The notes: generated from the letters alone by a model not told the origin. A stretch of 64,000 nt of DNA from Acidipila rosea (GCF_004339725.1 NZ_SMGK01000003.1:62001-126000), one strand, 5' to 3'. Counted from the stretch's first letter, positions 21,424 through 32,466 are shown. Made by a program: numbers and translations.

Positions 21424-21597
21424 TTAGTGGCCGTCGCCATCGCCGTCGTGACCGGCAGCAGCAGCGGCTTTGCCCTGCTGGCTGATGTTCACGCTATCGG
21501 GCTGGAGAGCGGCCTGCTGCGTCTGAACGGCGGACGCAGCAGCCTGAGCCGTCTGAACCTGTGAAACGACTGCACTGCTTGCAACGGGACTGATCAT
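21424..21597 (-). CDS. 57-residue protein with Gln/Ala-rich helix and His/Asp/Gly tail
   Basis: A strong AGGAGG about 10 bases before the ATG supports a real gene despite its size. The sequence begins MISPVASSAVVSQVQT, continues as an Ala/Gln-rich amphipathic helix, has the short block PDSVNISQQGKAAA and ends in HDGDGDGH, which could bind metal. The N-terminal half is loosely like YjfB-type putative motility proteins, and the DSVNIS block recalls flagellar-associated small proteins. I would not assign a function. It has its own terminator. Confidence 0.6.
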   Translation of the reverse strand: MISPVASSAVVSQVQTAQAAASAVQTQQAALQPDSVNISQQGKAAAAAGHDGDGDGH

Positions 21598-21708
21598 TCG
21601 GGTAAATCCTCCTGTCTCTCCTATCGGCACTGGAGGAGAAACTTGACGATTTCCGGAGCAGATGACGAAGAGTTCACGCCTGGTTTAGCGTGGAGTCCGT
21701 CCTGCACC

Positions 21709-24531
<2,823 letters not shown>

Positions 24532-24591
24532 GGTTCGATTATGCCTCAGCGGAAAGGTGCATCCGAGTGCTAAGGCTCATCTTTGCAGCTT

Positions 24592-25341
24592 TTACGGTGT
24601 AGGGCGGCCGCTGCCGGACGGACTCCACAGCCCGAGAAGCCTTCTGGTGATTCTGCCGAAGAAGCCACTCCCTGCGCCCGGAGGAGGCAGTGGGGGCATC
24701 GGAGACAGAGCGGGAGCGGCCTGACGCTCGAGACGCGCAAGGGTCAGCTCCACCTGTCGCCGCAGCTGCTCGACCTCCAGCGTGCACTGGCGCATATAGG
24801 CGGAGATGGAAAGGTTCGCCTCCTCCGCACGTTGACGAATCAGACTCTGTTCGGAGGGCGAGATTCGCACTGAGAGCATGATCGGCCGCGCTGCGCTGGC
24901 TGCCCCTGCTGGTGCCTTGCCCGGATTTTTCTTAATGGCTGCTGACGGAGCTGCCTGCTGTTGTAGTGCGCGGTTCAGTGTTTCACGGAATTTCGCCTCC
25001 GCGGCTGGTGGCGCCTTCGCCACGGCTCTGGCCCCGGTCTTGCTGGATACCTTGGCGGCAGCTTTGGTAGCGGGGGTGGACGAAAGCTTACGCGCAGGTG
25101 GTGTCACCCTGGCCTTAGCGGGTGGAGGTGCCTCCATCTTCGGGGGCGGGGCAGGGGACGGCGGTGCTTCGACGCGGCGGAAGCGGCTACTCTTAAGAGC
25201 CTGGTCGTAGGAGAGCTCTTTAATATCTTTTATGCCGCCTTTGGGAGCCTTACCTTGCGTACCGCTCCAGGCCTCGAAGCGGCCAAGGATGGCGTGGATA
25301 TCATCAGCGGGCTGGGAGCTTGTGGCACTGCGCGTTTGCAT
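24592..25341 (-). CDS. Ribbon-helix-helix / MobC-like domain protein with low-complexity N-terminus
   Basis: 249 residues. The N-terminal half is Ala/Pro/Lys-rich and probably disordered (residues about 55-140). A compact domain follows: LSVRISPSEQSLIRQRAEEA then NLSISAYMRQC, the pattern of a ribbon-helix-helix DNA-binding fold as in MobC/relaxosome accessory proteins. A short coiled-coil helix comes next (VEQLRRQVELTLARLERQ) and a Pro/Gly tail. GGAGGAG lies about eight bases before the ATG. No relaxase or oriT-like gene is nearby, so a plasmid role is not supported. A chromosomal DNA-binding role is inferred. Confidence 0.72.
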   Translation of the reverse strand: MQTRSATSSQPADDIHAILGRFEAWSGTQGKAPKGGIKDIKELSYDQALKSSRFRRVEAPPSPAPPPKMEAPPPAKARVTPPARKLSSTPATKAAAKVSSKTGARAVAKAPPAAEAKFRETLNRALQQQAAPSAAIKKNPGKAPAGAASAARPIMLSVRISPSEQSLIRQRAEEANLSISAYMRQCTLEVEQLRRQVELTLARLERQAAPALSPMPPLPPPGAGSGFFGRITRRLLGLWSPSGSGRPTP

Positions 25342-25481
25342 GGGAATGCTCCTCCATCAGCCTGAGAATAAGACAGGCAAAGAAGGCTCTACGCTGAACC
25401 TCAGAAAGAAGATGCCGGTCATTCCCGATTCAGCACTTAGAGATAACCGCTGAAGTCAAAATGGGAAAAGCGTCTTACGGA

Positions 25482-25518
25482 ATGAAAAAGAAAAGCCCCC
25501 TATTGAGGGGGCTTTTCT
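25482..25518 (-). terminator. Strong intrinsic terminator of the TPR lipoprotein gene
   Basis: A perfect 12-bp stem (AGAAAAGCCCCC / GGGGGCTTTTCT) with loop TATTGA lies 22 bases past the TPR gene stop. On the minus strand it is followed by a T-rich run (TTTTCTTTTT), which is the classic form. Confidence 0.9.
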
Positions 25519-25539
25519 GGAGTTGCAGGGTAGAGGACC

Positions 25540-26364
25540 TTACTTCTGGTCCATCACGATTCCACCCGGCTGGCTGGCTTTCTTTTCTTCGTTTGCCTTA
25601 CGGGTGCTCATCATTTTGGCGCTCCACTGCTGTGCCTGGTCAAGGTCGGCCTTGCGAGCGGCGTCATTGCCACATTCAAGATCAGCCTTGCGGCGGTTCA
25701 ACAGGTTCATGTAGGCCATTGCATCGTCGTAGTTGGGACGAATATCAAGGGCTTTCTGCATGTACTGCAGACCTTCCGTCACCAGCGGAGTATTCTGCTG
25801 GACAAGCGCCTGGCAAGTGGCCTTCGGCATTTTGGCATTGCCGTTGCCGTCGTCCGTCATCCCTACGGCGGTCAGCTCCTTGACAGCATTCCTGTAAGCC
25901 TGACGCCAGTCAATGTAGCCGATGGTGTAGTTCGCCTCGGCATCCTGCGGGTCAGCTGCAATCACTTTCTGTTGCCACTGTTTAGCTTCGTCTACTTTGC
26001 CGATTTCGAGGTAGAGCGCTGCAATGCCCTTGAGCGCATTGATGTTATTCGGATCCTTGCCGAGGACTTCCTGAAAACCCTGAATGGCCAGATTGGCTGT
26101 CTTCATGTTTTCCGGGCTCTGCAGATCCGGAACTACCTGCTGAGCGTAGGCAGTAGCCAGATAAATGCGGGCCATGGGGAGCGACGGATCAAGGTTCACC
26201 GCCTCCTGGAAGTGGTTGATGGCCTCTTCGTAGCGGGCGCTCTTGTATGCCTGAACACCCTTATTCAGTTGGTCGCGGGCCTCGAGGCGATGGCACCCGG
26301 TCATACTGGCAATCAACGTGGCGGTCGCTGCTGCCATTACCGGAAAGCGTGCGAGTCGGTTCAT
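25540..26364 (-). CDS. TPR-containing lipoprotein
   Basis: About 274 residues. Lipoprotein signal peptide ending in the lipobox ASMTGC near residue 24, so the protein should be anchored in the envelope. At least three tetratricopeptide-like repeats follow: YKSARYEEAINHFQEAVNLDP, AIQGFQEVLGKDPNNINALKG and the KVDEAKQWQQKVIAADPQDAEA region, then LQYMQKALDIRPNYDDAM. TPRs mediate protein contacts. The start is uncertain: AAGGAG lies 12 bases before the ATG used here and overlaps an earlier in-frame ATG at 26376. It lies downstream of the exbD genes but is separated from them by a terminator-like hairpin. Confidence 0.87.
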   Translation of the reverse strand: MNRLARFPVMAAATATLIASMTGCHRLEARDQLNKGVQAYKSARYEEAINHFQEAVNLDPSLPMARIYLATAYAQQVVPDLQSPENMKTANLAIQGFQEVLGKDPNNINALKGIAALYLEIGKVDEAKQWQQKVIAADPQDAEANYTIGYIDWRQAYRNAVKELTAVGMTDDGNGNAKMPKATCQALVQQNTPLVTEGLQYMQKALDIRPNYDDAMAYMNLLNRRKADLECGNDAARKADLDQAQQWSAKMMSTRKANEEKKASQPGGIVMDQK

Positions 26365-26587
26365 TCTGTTTTTCATCTCCTTCAACCACCGGGCTGCGCT
26401 CTAGCACCTGGCAGTGGGATGCATCGCTTGTGCTAACGAGCGAAACTTATCCGCGTTGTGATTGTAATTGGTTTCCGCCTCATGGCAAGTCCCTGAAGCG
26501 ACAACATTGCCTGGGTTGCAAATTAATTCTTACCAGTCAGCCGCAGAACGCTCGGCTGAGCGTTTCAACTATAAGAGCACAAAACCA

Positions 26588-26613
26588 GCTCCGGGCGCTT
26601 TCAGCCCCGGAGC
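26588..26613 (-). terminator. Hairpin at the end of the tonB-exb operon
   Basis: An 8-bp perfect stem (GCTCCGGG / CCCGGAGC) with a ten-base loop starts eight bases after the second exbD stop. On the minus strand TGGTTTTG follows, a weak T-run. Confidence 0.6.
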
Positions 26614-26620
26614 ATGCTGC

Positions 26621-27058
26621 CTACTGGCCCGCTTCGATCTTGGGCGTAATCAGTCCGATGTGATCCACGCCCGCCTGATGACCCAGATCCACGACCTCAG
26701 CCACGGATGAGAAATTCAGGTTAGGGTCGCCCTTTACGAACATGACACGCTCCGCGCGAGTCGAAAAGATAGCAGTCAACCGGGTAAGAAGATCGCTCTT
26801 CTGCACGGTGTCCTGATTGATCAGATACGTGGGCACACCATTGGCGCCGCCGTTGATCGAGACGACAATCGTGCGATCGTTCGGCTGCTGCTGATTGGGG
26901 TTCTTCGGAGGCTGCGGAACGAGCGCATCCAGTCCCTTGGGTGTCACCGGCACGATGACCATGAAAATGATCAACAGCACCAGCAGTACATCGATCAGAG
27001 GCGTTACGTTGATATCCGAGGAGAGTCCACCCGGTCCAGCGCCACTTCCCATTGCCAT
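26621..27058 (-). CDS. exbD: ExbD/TolR-type biopolymer transport protein (second copy)
   Basis: 145 residues. One N-terminal transmembrane helix carrying the essential proton-path aspartate in INVTPLIDVLLVLLIIFMV (about residue 24), then a periplasmic domain with the ExbD pattern ending AEVVDLGHQAGVDHIGLITPK. It works with ExbB to couple the proton gradient to TonB. A 13-residue Pro/Asn/Gln linker (PKNPNQQQPNDR) marks this copy. GAGGGACT precedes the ATG. It lies 35 bases after the first exbD; having two ExbD paralogues in one operon is common in Acidobacteria and Bacteroidetes-like TonB systems and suggests a heteromeric stator. Confidence 0.93.
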   Translation of the reverse strand: MAMGSGAGPGGLSSDINVTPLIDVLLVLLIIFMVIVPVTPKGLDALVPQPPKNPNQQQPNDRTIVVSINGGANGVPTYLINQDTVQKSDLLTRLTAIFSTRAERVMFVKGDPNLNFSSVAEVVDLGHQAGVDHIGLITPKIEAGQ

Positions 27059-27093
27059 AAGTCAGTCCCTCATTCCTCTGCGGATGTCCGCAA

Positions 27094-27543
27094 TCATTCT
27101 CCGCCGGCGGCCGCGTGGTTGCGGTCCTGGCGCTGCTCGGTCAGCAAGCCTACTTCTTCAACGCCCGCGGTGCGCACGGCGTCGATGGCGTCCATGACGG
27201 TGCCATAGTGGGCACGTGCATCCGCTCTAAAGAAGACTTCCTTGGTAGCTTTATTCTGGAGCATATCGCTGACCTTGGCGCCAAGGTCGCTCATTGCTAC
27301 CGAATTCTGCCCGAGATAGATCTTGCTGTCACGAGTTACCGCGACTACGACAGCGTCTTCATGGTCGGCGTCCGGCATAGCCGTAGGCATGTCGGTTTTC
27401 GCCAGCTCCACGTTGACCTTGTTCTGGAGCATGGGCGTGATGACCATAAAGATGATCAGCAAAACCAGCATCACGTCCACCATCGGGGTGACGTTGATAT
27501 TGGAGTTGACCTTTTTTCCTTCGTCTCGTTTGTTGATTGCCAT
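27094..27543 (-). CDS. exbD: ExbD/TolR-type biopolymer transport protein (first copy)
   Basis: 149 residues. The transmembrane helix with the key aspartate is INVTPMVDVMLVLLIIFMVI (about residue 23). The periplasmic domain ends in VRTAGVEEVGLLTEQRQDRN with the usual ExbD pattern. GGAG lies seven bases before the ATG. It lies between exbB, 129 bases upstream with a stem-loop in the gap, and the second exbD, 35 bases downstream. The two copies differ clearly in sequence, so this is not a recent duplication. Confidence 0.93.
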   Translation of the reverse strand: MAINKRDEGKKVNSNINVTPMVDVMLVLLIIFMVITPMLQNKVNVELAKTDMPTAMPDADHEDAVVVAVTRDSKIYLGQNSVAMSDLGAKVSDMLQNKATKEVFFRADARAHYGTVMDAIDAVRTAGVEEVGLLTEQRQDRNHAAAGGE

Positions 27544-27595
27544 TCGTGTGCTCCATCTATCGTGCTTGCCTGCGTGCGGGCGGTCTTAACAGTGT

Positions 27596-27632
27596 CCGGA
27601 GAGGGCAGACTTCCCAACCTGCCCTCTTCCGG
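27596..27632 (-). repeat. Stem-loop inside the exbB-exbD gap
   Basis: CCGGAGAGGGCAG and CTGCCCTC-T-TCCGG form a 13-bp stem with one bulged base and a ten-base loop. There is no T-run. Inside an operon such a structure could set relative mRNA stability or allow partial termination; only the structure is seen. Confidence 0.5.
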
Positions 27633-27672
27633 TCACGATTCCCGCTTCCCGAAAAGGTCCCCCGGCCGACGA

Positions 27673-28416
27673 TTAGCGGCGGTGTCCCTGCTTGATGAAG
27701 TAGTCGATCAACTCGCTGGACGAATTGTCCATTTCGACGTCGAAGGCTTCAACCTTATTGGTGAAGTAGTTGAAGGTCATAACCGCGGGGATGGCCACGA
27801 TGAGGCCGAATGCCGTGGTGACCAGAGCTTCAGAGATACCGCCGGCGACTGCACCGATACCGGAGGTCTTCTGAGTGGCGATCTGCTGGAATGCGTTAAG
27901 GATACCGACAACCGTTCCGAACAGGCCGATAAACGGCGCCGTGGAACCGATGGTAGCCAGACCGCCGAGACCGCGCTTCAGCTTGGCGTGAACGATCGCC
28001 TCGGAACGCTCAAGGGCGCGCTTGCTGGCCTCGATCTGCTCCTCAGTGATTGCGCCGCCCGAACCATAGTTGCGGAACTCCTGCAGACCGGCGGTGACGA
28101 CTTCGGCAAGGTGCGACTTCTTGTTGCGGTCTGCAACCTTGATTGCCTCATCCAGCTTGCTCTCCTTGAGAGCGCCGGCGACGCGGGGCGCAAACTCGCG
28201 CGACTGCTTGCGGGCGGCCGCGAAGTAGAGATAGCGATCGATCATGACAGCCAGCGACCAGATCGACATGATGAAGAGCACGATAACCACGCCACGGGCC
28301 AGATTGCCCATATTGTGCCAGAGATCCATCGGGCTAAAGCCGGGCGTTGCCTGGTCCTGAAAGAATGCGAGCGACGCCGGGTGTGCAACTAGTTGTGTGA
28401 GATGAGCGAGAATCAC
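27673..28416 (-). CDS. exbB: ExbB/TolQ/MotA-type proton channel
   Basis: 247 residues with three transmembrane helices (about 40-60, 150-175, 192-215). Family blocks: LGGLATIGSTAPFIGLFGTVVGILNAFQ and ISEALVTTAFGLIVAIPAVMTFNYF, which line the proton channel. It forms the pentamer around ExbD and drives TonB. The start is a GTG with AGGAGG nine bases upstream; no ATG would give a full-length protein. It lies 105 bases after tonB in the same direction. Confidence 0.94.
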   Translation of the reverse strand: MILAHLTQLVAHPASLAFFQDQATPGFSPMDLWHNMGNLARGVVIVLFIMSIWSLAVMIDRYLYFAAARKQSREFAPRVAGALKESKLDEAIKVADRNKKSHLAEVVTAGLQEFRNYGSGGAITEEQIEASKRALERSEAIVHAKLKRGLGGLATIGSTAPFIGLFGTVVGILNAFQQIATQKTSGIGAVAGGISEALVTTAFGLIVAIPAVMTFNYFTNKVEAFDVEMDNSSSELIDYFIKQGHRR

Positions 28417-28521
28417 TGAATCTTTCCTCCTGGGACTGACTTCTTCTTGAAACGGGATGATGTTAGTGCTGCATTACTCCTGCCACTGAAGTTCAGCGGC
28501 AGGACGGGAAGACTGCCTGCC

Positions 28522-29253
28522 TCAACCTCCGAGGCTGAAGATTACGTTGACCTGCGTTTCAACCTCAACCGGCTCTCCATTGAGCAAGTAGGGCTTGTAG
28601 CGCCAGGAGCGAACAGCGTCGAGAGCGGCCTGCTGCAACATCGGCGGACCACTGAGCACGCGCAAATTCTGGATGGTTCCAGTCTTGGAGATGGTTGCCT
28701 GCAGGACAACCGTGCCCTGGATGCGGGCAGCCTTGGCGATGGCCGGATACTGCGGCTGGGTCTTGCTCAGCACCATACCGGTCATAACGCCGGAAGAAAC
28801 GGCGATCTTTTTAGGAGCGGCTGCTTTGACAACCGGCGCAGGGCCACTGCCCATGCCACCGAGAATGCCGCCCATGACGCCACCTCCGGATCCACCCTCC
28901 ATACCGGCCATGCCGGCAACACCAGGGGATGATGGCGGAGCTGCGTCTTCCTTGACCATCTTGATCTCTTTAGGAATCTTGGTCGGCGCAGTGAGCTGAT
29001 TGTTCAGCATCTCTGACACCACCTTGACGTGAACCGGAGCGGCTGGCGGCGGCGGCGGTGGCGGTGGTGGTGGCGGCGGTGGGGCCACCAGCAGAGTCGC
29101 CATAGCCGCCTTGGGAAGCGCTTCGGGATAGATCAGCGGTACGAGGATCATCGCTGCCAGAATGGATCCATTCAGGATGACACCAAAGACCATGTAGTAC
29201 TTGCTCTTGGTCTTAAGTCTGCCGCTGGATTCCACCAATGAATCTTCAAACAT
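28522..29253 (-). CDS. tonB: TonB-like energy transducer with long polyproline tract
   Basis: 243 residues. N-terminal membrane anchor (about 21-42), a run of 13 prolines (about 58-70), a Gly/Met-rich linker (GMEGGSGGGVMGGILGGMG) and a C-terminal TonB domain (residues about 155-243, PQYPAIAKAARIQGTVVLQATI, then LDAVRSWRYKPYLLNGEPV). It carries proton-motive energy to outer-membrane TonB-dependent transporters. GAGGTAGG precedes the ATG. It is the first gene of tonB-exbB-exbD-exbD. The linker is unusual: it lacks the Pro-Glu/Pro-Lys repeats of enterobacterial TonB and uses a flexible glycine segment instead. Confidence 0.92.
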   Translation of the reverse strand: MFEDSLVESSGRLKTKSKYYMVFGVILNGSILAAMILVPLIYPEALPKAAMATLLVAPPPPPPPPPPPPPAAPVHVKVVSEMLNNQLTAPTKIPKEIKMVKEDAAPPSSPGVAGMAGMEGGSGGGVMGGILGGMGSGPAPVVKAAAPKKIAVSSGVMTGMVLSKTQPQYPAIAKAARIQGTVVLQATISKTGTIQNLRVLSGPPMLQQAALDAVRSWRYKPYLLNGEPVEVETQVNVIFSLGG

Positions 29254-29349
29254 GGCCTACCTCGGGACGTACAAAACTTGGTTCCCACCTATAGACACCG
29301 GAGAGGTGGGTTTTTGTTCCCAGCATGTTTCGAATTTCTTTGAAAGATT

Positions 29350-29398
29350 CAAAAAAAACAAAAAGCCGAGTGATGGTCTTTGTACCACACTCGGCTTT
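29350..29398 (-). terminator. Intrinsic terminator of the yajC-secD-secF operon
   Basis: AAAGCCGAGTG (29362-29372) pairs with CACTCGGCTTT (29388-29398), loop 15 bases. On the minus strand it is followed by a run of T residues (TTTTGTTTTTTTT). It begins about 25 bases after the secF stop. Confidence 0.88.
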
Positions 29399-29422
29399 CG
29401 ATTGGAAATGTTCTTAAAAGAT

Positions 29423-30637
29423 TCAAACGCGTGCGCGCTTTGCAGCCGGCAGAGTTGCGGATTTGCTCATCTTCGATCCGCGCCATTCCTGATAAGCAAC
29501 AAGCATTGGAGCTGCCACCGCGATGGAGGAATAGGTGCCGATGAGGATGCCGACAACCAGCGCAAAGGAGAATCCTCTTAGAACCTCGCCCCCGAAGAGG
29601 TAGAGCGACAGCACGGTGAGGAAGGTGAGGCCCGAGGTCAGGACGGTTCGGCTCAGTGTCTGGTTAATGCTGCGATTGACGAGATCGTGAAGAGACTCAC
29701 GACGAGTCATGCGCAGGTTCTCACGGATACGGTCGAAGACGACGATCGTGTCGTTCATGGAGTAGCCGATGAGCGTAAGGATGGCGGCGATCACCGTAAG
29801 CGAGATCTCCTGATTCGTGAGCGAGAATGCGCCTACCGTGATGAGGGTGTCGTGGAAAACAGCGACGACAGCCGCGACACCATAAATCAGCTCAAAACGG
29901 AACCAGAGATAGACCAGCATGCCCGCCAGCGAGTAGAGGGTGGCGAGCAACGCCTGCTTGCGAAGCTGGGCGCCGACCTGCGGGCCCACGATTTCCACAT
30001 TGCGCACAGAGAAGCCCGAAAGAAAGGCATTCTGCTTGAGTTCGTTGACGACGGCAGGGTCCGCTACACCGCTGAGGCTGTCGATCGAGGAAAGAAGTCC
30101 TCCGTGCTCGGCATCGCGGAACGAGGTTATCGCCTGGGCCTGCTGCTCATAGCGCTGCGCGGCAGCGTCGGCACCCTTCTGATCGAGGCCCTCCGGGTCG
30201 TGCTGCTCAAGGAAGGCAGCGAGAGAGGACCGGCCTGCGTTGTCGAGATCGAGCTTGCCGGCTGCATTGGCGCCCTGTTTCGAATAATTTCGGGTCAGCG
30301 TATCGACGATCGTCGCGCGGCCCTTATCGAGCGCAGCCTCGCTGGTGTCATGCTGGGCGAGGGTGATGATGACCTCGTGGTTAGCCGGTGTGCCGTAGGT
30401 CACGATGCGCGCATCCTTGAGACCGGCACGGTCGGCCGCGGCGCGGATCAGGTCGGTATTGGGCTGCTCGTCAAACTTGACGCGCACCACTGTACCGCCC
30501 TTGAAGTCAACATCGAGGGGCAAATGGTGCCAGAAGAGGAGCGACAGAACGCCCGCCACGCTGAAGATGAGAGAGAAGCCGAGGAAGTACCACTTCTTCC
30601 CCAGCCAGTCGATCTTTACATCATGAAACAGTTCCAC
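29423..30637 (-). CDS. secF: Protein translocase subunit SecF
   Basis: 404 residues with six transmembrane helices and a large first periplasmic loop. SecF blocks: LDVDFKGGTVVRVKFDEQ after the first helix, VGPQVGAQLRKQALLATLYSLAGM, and IGYSMNDTIVVFDRIRENL (about 290-310), typical of the RND-type SecD/F family that uses the proton gradient to pull preproteins out of SecYEG. It is longer than E. coli SecF (323) because of an expanded periplasmic loop of roughly 60-80 residues (about 95-185). Start is a GTG. It lies 18 bases after the 42-residue membrane-protein gene and is the last operon gene. Confidence 0.95.
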   Translation of the reverse strand: MELFHDVKIDWLGKKWYFLGFSLIFSVAGVLSLLFWHHLPLDVDFKGGTVVRVKFDEQPNTDLIRAAADRAGLKDARIVTYGTPANHEVIITLAQHDTSEAALDKGRATIVDTLTRNYSKQGANAAGKLDLDNAGRSSLAAFLEQHDPEGLDQKGADAAAQRYEQQAQAITSFRDAEHGGLLSSIDSLSGVADPAVVNELKQNAFLSGFSVRNVEIVGPQVGAQLRKQALLATLYSLAGMLVYLWFRFELIYGVAAVVAVFHDTLITVGAFSLTNQEISLTVIAAILTLIGYSMNDTIVVFDRIRENLRMTRRESLHDLVNRSINQTLSRTVLTSGLTFLTVLSLYLFGGEVLRGFSFALVVGILIGTYSSIAVAAPMLVAYQEWRGSKMSKSATLPAAKRARV

Positions 30638-30655
30638 GAGAGTTCCGCCTGCCTG

Positions 30656-30784
30656 CTAGATATTTTTCTTTTCGAGGGCATGTAACAGCCCCAGTTTGAC
30701 CAGAAATGCAGCGGCGAAGAAGAGCACTCCGCTGGCAAACCCCAGTCCGCCCCGTGCAAAGCCTTCGTCCTTTATCTCTGCCAT
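30656..30784 (-). CDS. 42-residue single-helix membrane protein between secD and secF
   Basis: A short open frame encodes MAEIKDEGFARGGLGFASG, a hydrophobic helix (VLFFAAAFLVKLGLL) and a basic end (HALEKKNI). GAAGGA lies about five bases before the ATG, and the gene fits exactly between secD (57-base gap) and secF (18-base gap) in the same direction. Coding potential therefore rests on ribosome-binding site, position and membrane pattern. No family is recognised. A role as an extra subunit of the SecDF-YajC complex is inference. YajC itself is present upstream, so this is not a YajC substitute. Confidence 0.65.
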   Translation of the reverse strand: MAEIKDEGFARGGLGFASGVLFFAAAFLVKLGLLHALEKKNI

Positions 30785-30840
30785 GAAGATCCTTCATCAG
30801 CAGCCGCGGCCCAAAGCCGGGCCGTGGCTGCTGCCCAGCT

Positions 30841-32460
30841 TTAAATCGAAATTGCTTCGCCGCGCTGCTTACGGTTCAGGTTTGCGTCGAAGATGACCCG
30901 CGAAACAAAGACTGCGGTAAACAGGTTAGCCAATAGACCAAAGGTGAGCGTGACAGCAAACCCCTTCACGGGACCAGTTCCAAAGAGGAAGAGAATAGCC
31001 GCCGAAACGATGGTCGTGACGTGGGTATCGATGATGGTCGTCCACGCGTGAGCGAAGCCCTGATCCACTGCGGCTGCCGGCGACTTGCCGGCGTGCAGTT
31101 CTTCACGGATGCGCTCGAAGATCAGCACGTTTGAGTCGACGCCCATACCAACGGTAAGGATGACGCCCGCAATTCCGGGCAGCGTCAGGACAGAGCCCGT
31201 GTAGCCCATGAAGCCCAGCAGGATAACCAGGTTCAGGAAGAGAGCGAGATCGGCGTTGATGCCCGCGCCACGATAGTAGACGAGCATGAAGATCATGACG
31301 GCAAGCATGCCCATGACCGCAGCCGTGACACCCTGGCGGATCGAGTCGGCGCCAAGCGATGGGCCGACGGTGCTCTCCTGCAGATAGTGGATAGAGGCTG
31401 GAAGGGCTCCGGTCCGCAGCAACATGGAGAGGTCCTTGGCCTGCTGCTCGGTGATGCCGCCGCCGGAGATGGTGCCCTGATCGCGGATCTGATCGCGAAT
31501 GGTTGCCACTTCCTGGATCTTGTTGTCGAGCACGACGCAAAGGGACTTGCCCTTGTTGGCAGCGGTAAAGTCGGCGAAGTGATTGCCGGCCGCGGTCGTC
31601 AGGTAGAAGACTACCTCCGGCTCGTTGGTGTTCGGGTTACGGCTGGATTGCGCATCACGAATATCAGTGCCCGCGACCTCAGCCGTCTTACGGATCTGGT
31701 AAACGTCGTTGCCTGAACCGGGGGCGCTCGCGCCGGGAGCGGTGTGGAGCAGCACGGAGTCATAAGGCACCGCGCCGCCGAGAGCCTGCAATGCTGCCTG
31801 CTCGTCCGGCCATGGGCCGCCCATAACTTCGTGGATCTCAAGACGCGCCGTCGACTGGATCACGTCGCGCACCCGGCCCGGGTCGTCGACGCCTGGAAGC
31901 TCTACGAGGATCTGATTCGAGCCTAGGTTGTACTCCTGGATAACGGGCTCGCTGACACCGAGCGAATCGACACGCGTGCGGATGACGTCAATCGCCTGCT
32001 GCAGAGTCCGCGACTTGAGGTCGGCCTCGGCGCTGGGCTTCATGGTCAGCGTAAAGCTGCCGCTGGCGCCCGAGTGCAGGTCATACTCTGAGCCGTAGCG
32101 CGACTCGAGCAGACTGCGCAGATCGCCCGCCTTATCAAGCGGAACGCCGTTGATGGCGAGCGTCTCAGGGTGGGTGGCGTCGGGCTTGGTGACGGTGGCG
32201 CCGGTGATTCCGTTCTGCTGCAGGTCGCTCTGGATATGGGAGACGTCGTTATCTGTCGCAGCATTGACAGCCTCATCGACCATGACCTGCAGGACCAGGT
32301 GGGTACCGCCCTTGAGGTCAAGGCCGAGGCTGATGCGCTTCAACAGCGAAGCCTTGAGAGCCTTGCCGCTCAGACCGCTCGGCAGCCCGATGATCCCGAA
32401 GACGAAGACCAGCAGGACCGCAATAATAAGGATAGTTTTCTGGGTTAGATTCTTCCGCAT
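30841..32460 (-). CDS. secD: Protein translocase subunit SecD
   Basis: 539 residues. N-terminal helix, then the signature ISLGLDLKGGTHLVLQV (about 42-58), large periplasmic P1 domain with QAIDVIRTRVDSLGVSEPVIQ (about 160) and VELPGVDDPGRVRDVIQ, then five more helices with GADSIRQGVTAAVMGM and GVDSNVLIFERIREEL (about 440-455). Acts with SecF to complete protein export using the proton gradient. It follows yajC by six bases and precedes the small membrane protein and secF. Confidence 0.97.
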   Translation of the reverse strand: MRKNLTQKTILIIAVLLVFVFGIIGLPSGLSGKALKASLLKRISLGLDLKGGTHLVLQVMVDEAVNAATDNDVSHIQSDLQQNGITGATVTKPDATHPETLAINGVPLDKAGDLRSLLESRYGSEYDLHSGASGSFTLTMKPSAEADLKSRTLQQAIDVIRTRVDSLGVSEPVIQEYNLGSNQILVELPGVDDPGRVRDVIQSTARLEIHEVMGGPWPDEQAALQALGGAVPYDSVLLHTAPGASAPGSGNDVYQIRKTAEVAGTDIRDAQSSRNPNTNEPEVVFYLTTAAGNHFADFTAANKGKSLCVVLDNKIQEVATIRDQIRDQGTISGGGITEQQAKDLSMLLRTGALPASIHYLQESTVGPSLGADSIRQGVTAAVMGMLAVMIFMLVYYRGAGINADLALFLNLVILLGFMGYTGSVLTLPGIAGVILTVGMGVDSNVLIFERIREELHAGKSPAAAVDQGFAHAWTTIIDTHVTTIVSAAILFLFGTGPVKGFAVTLTFGLLANLFTAVFVSRVIFDANLNRKQRGEAISI

Positions 32461-32466
32461 GGAACT

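Noticed and set aside
24592..25341. MobC-like protein considered as a sign of an integrated plasmid
   Set aside because: Neighbours are housekeeping genes, no relaxase, integrase or attachment repeats were seen.
27115..28392. 425-codon plus-strand frame across the exb genes
   Set aside because: It mirrors exbB and exbD, which have clear motifs on the minus strand. No signal of its own.
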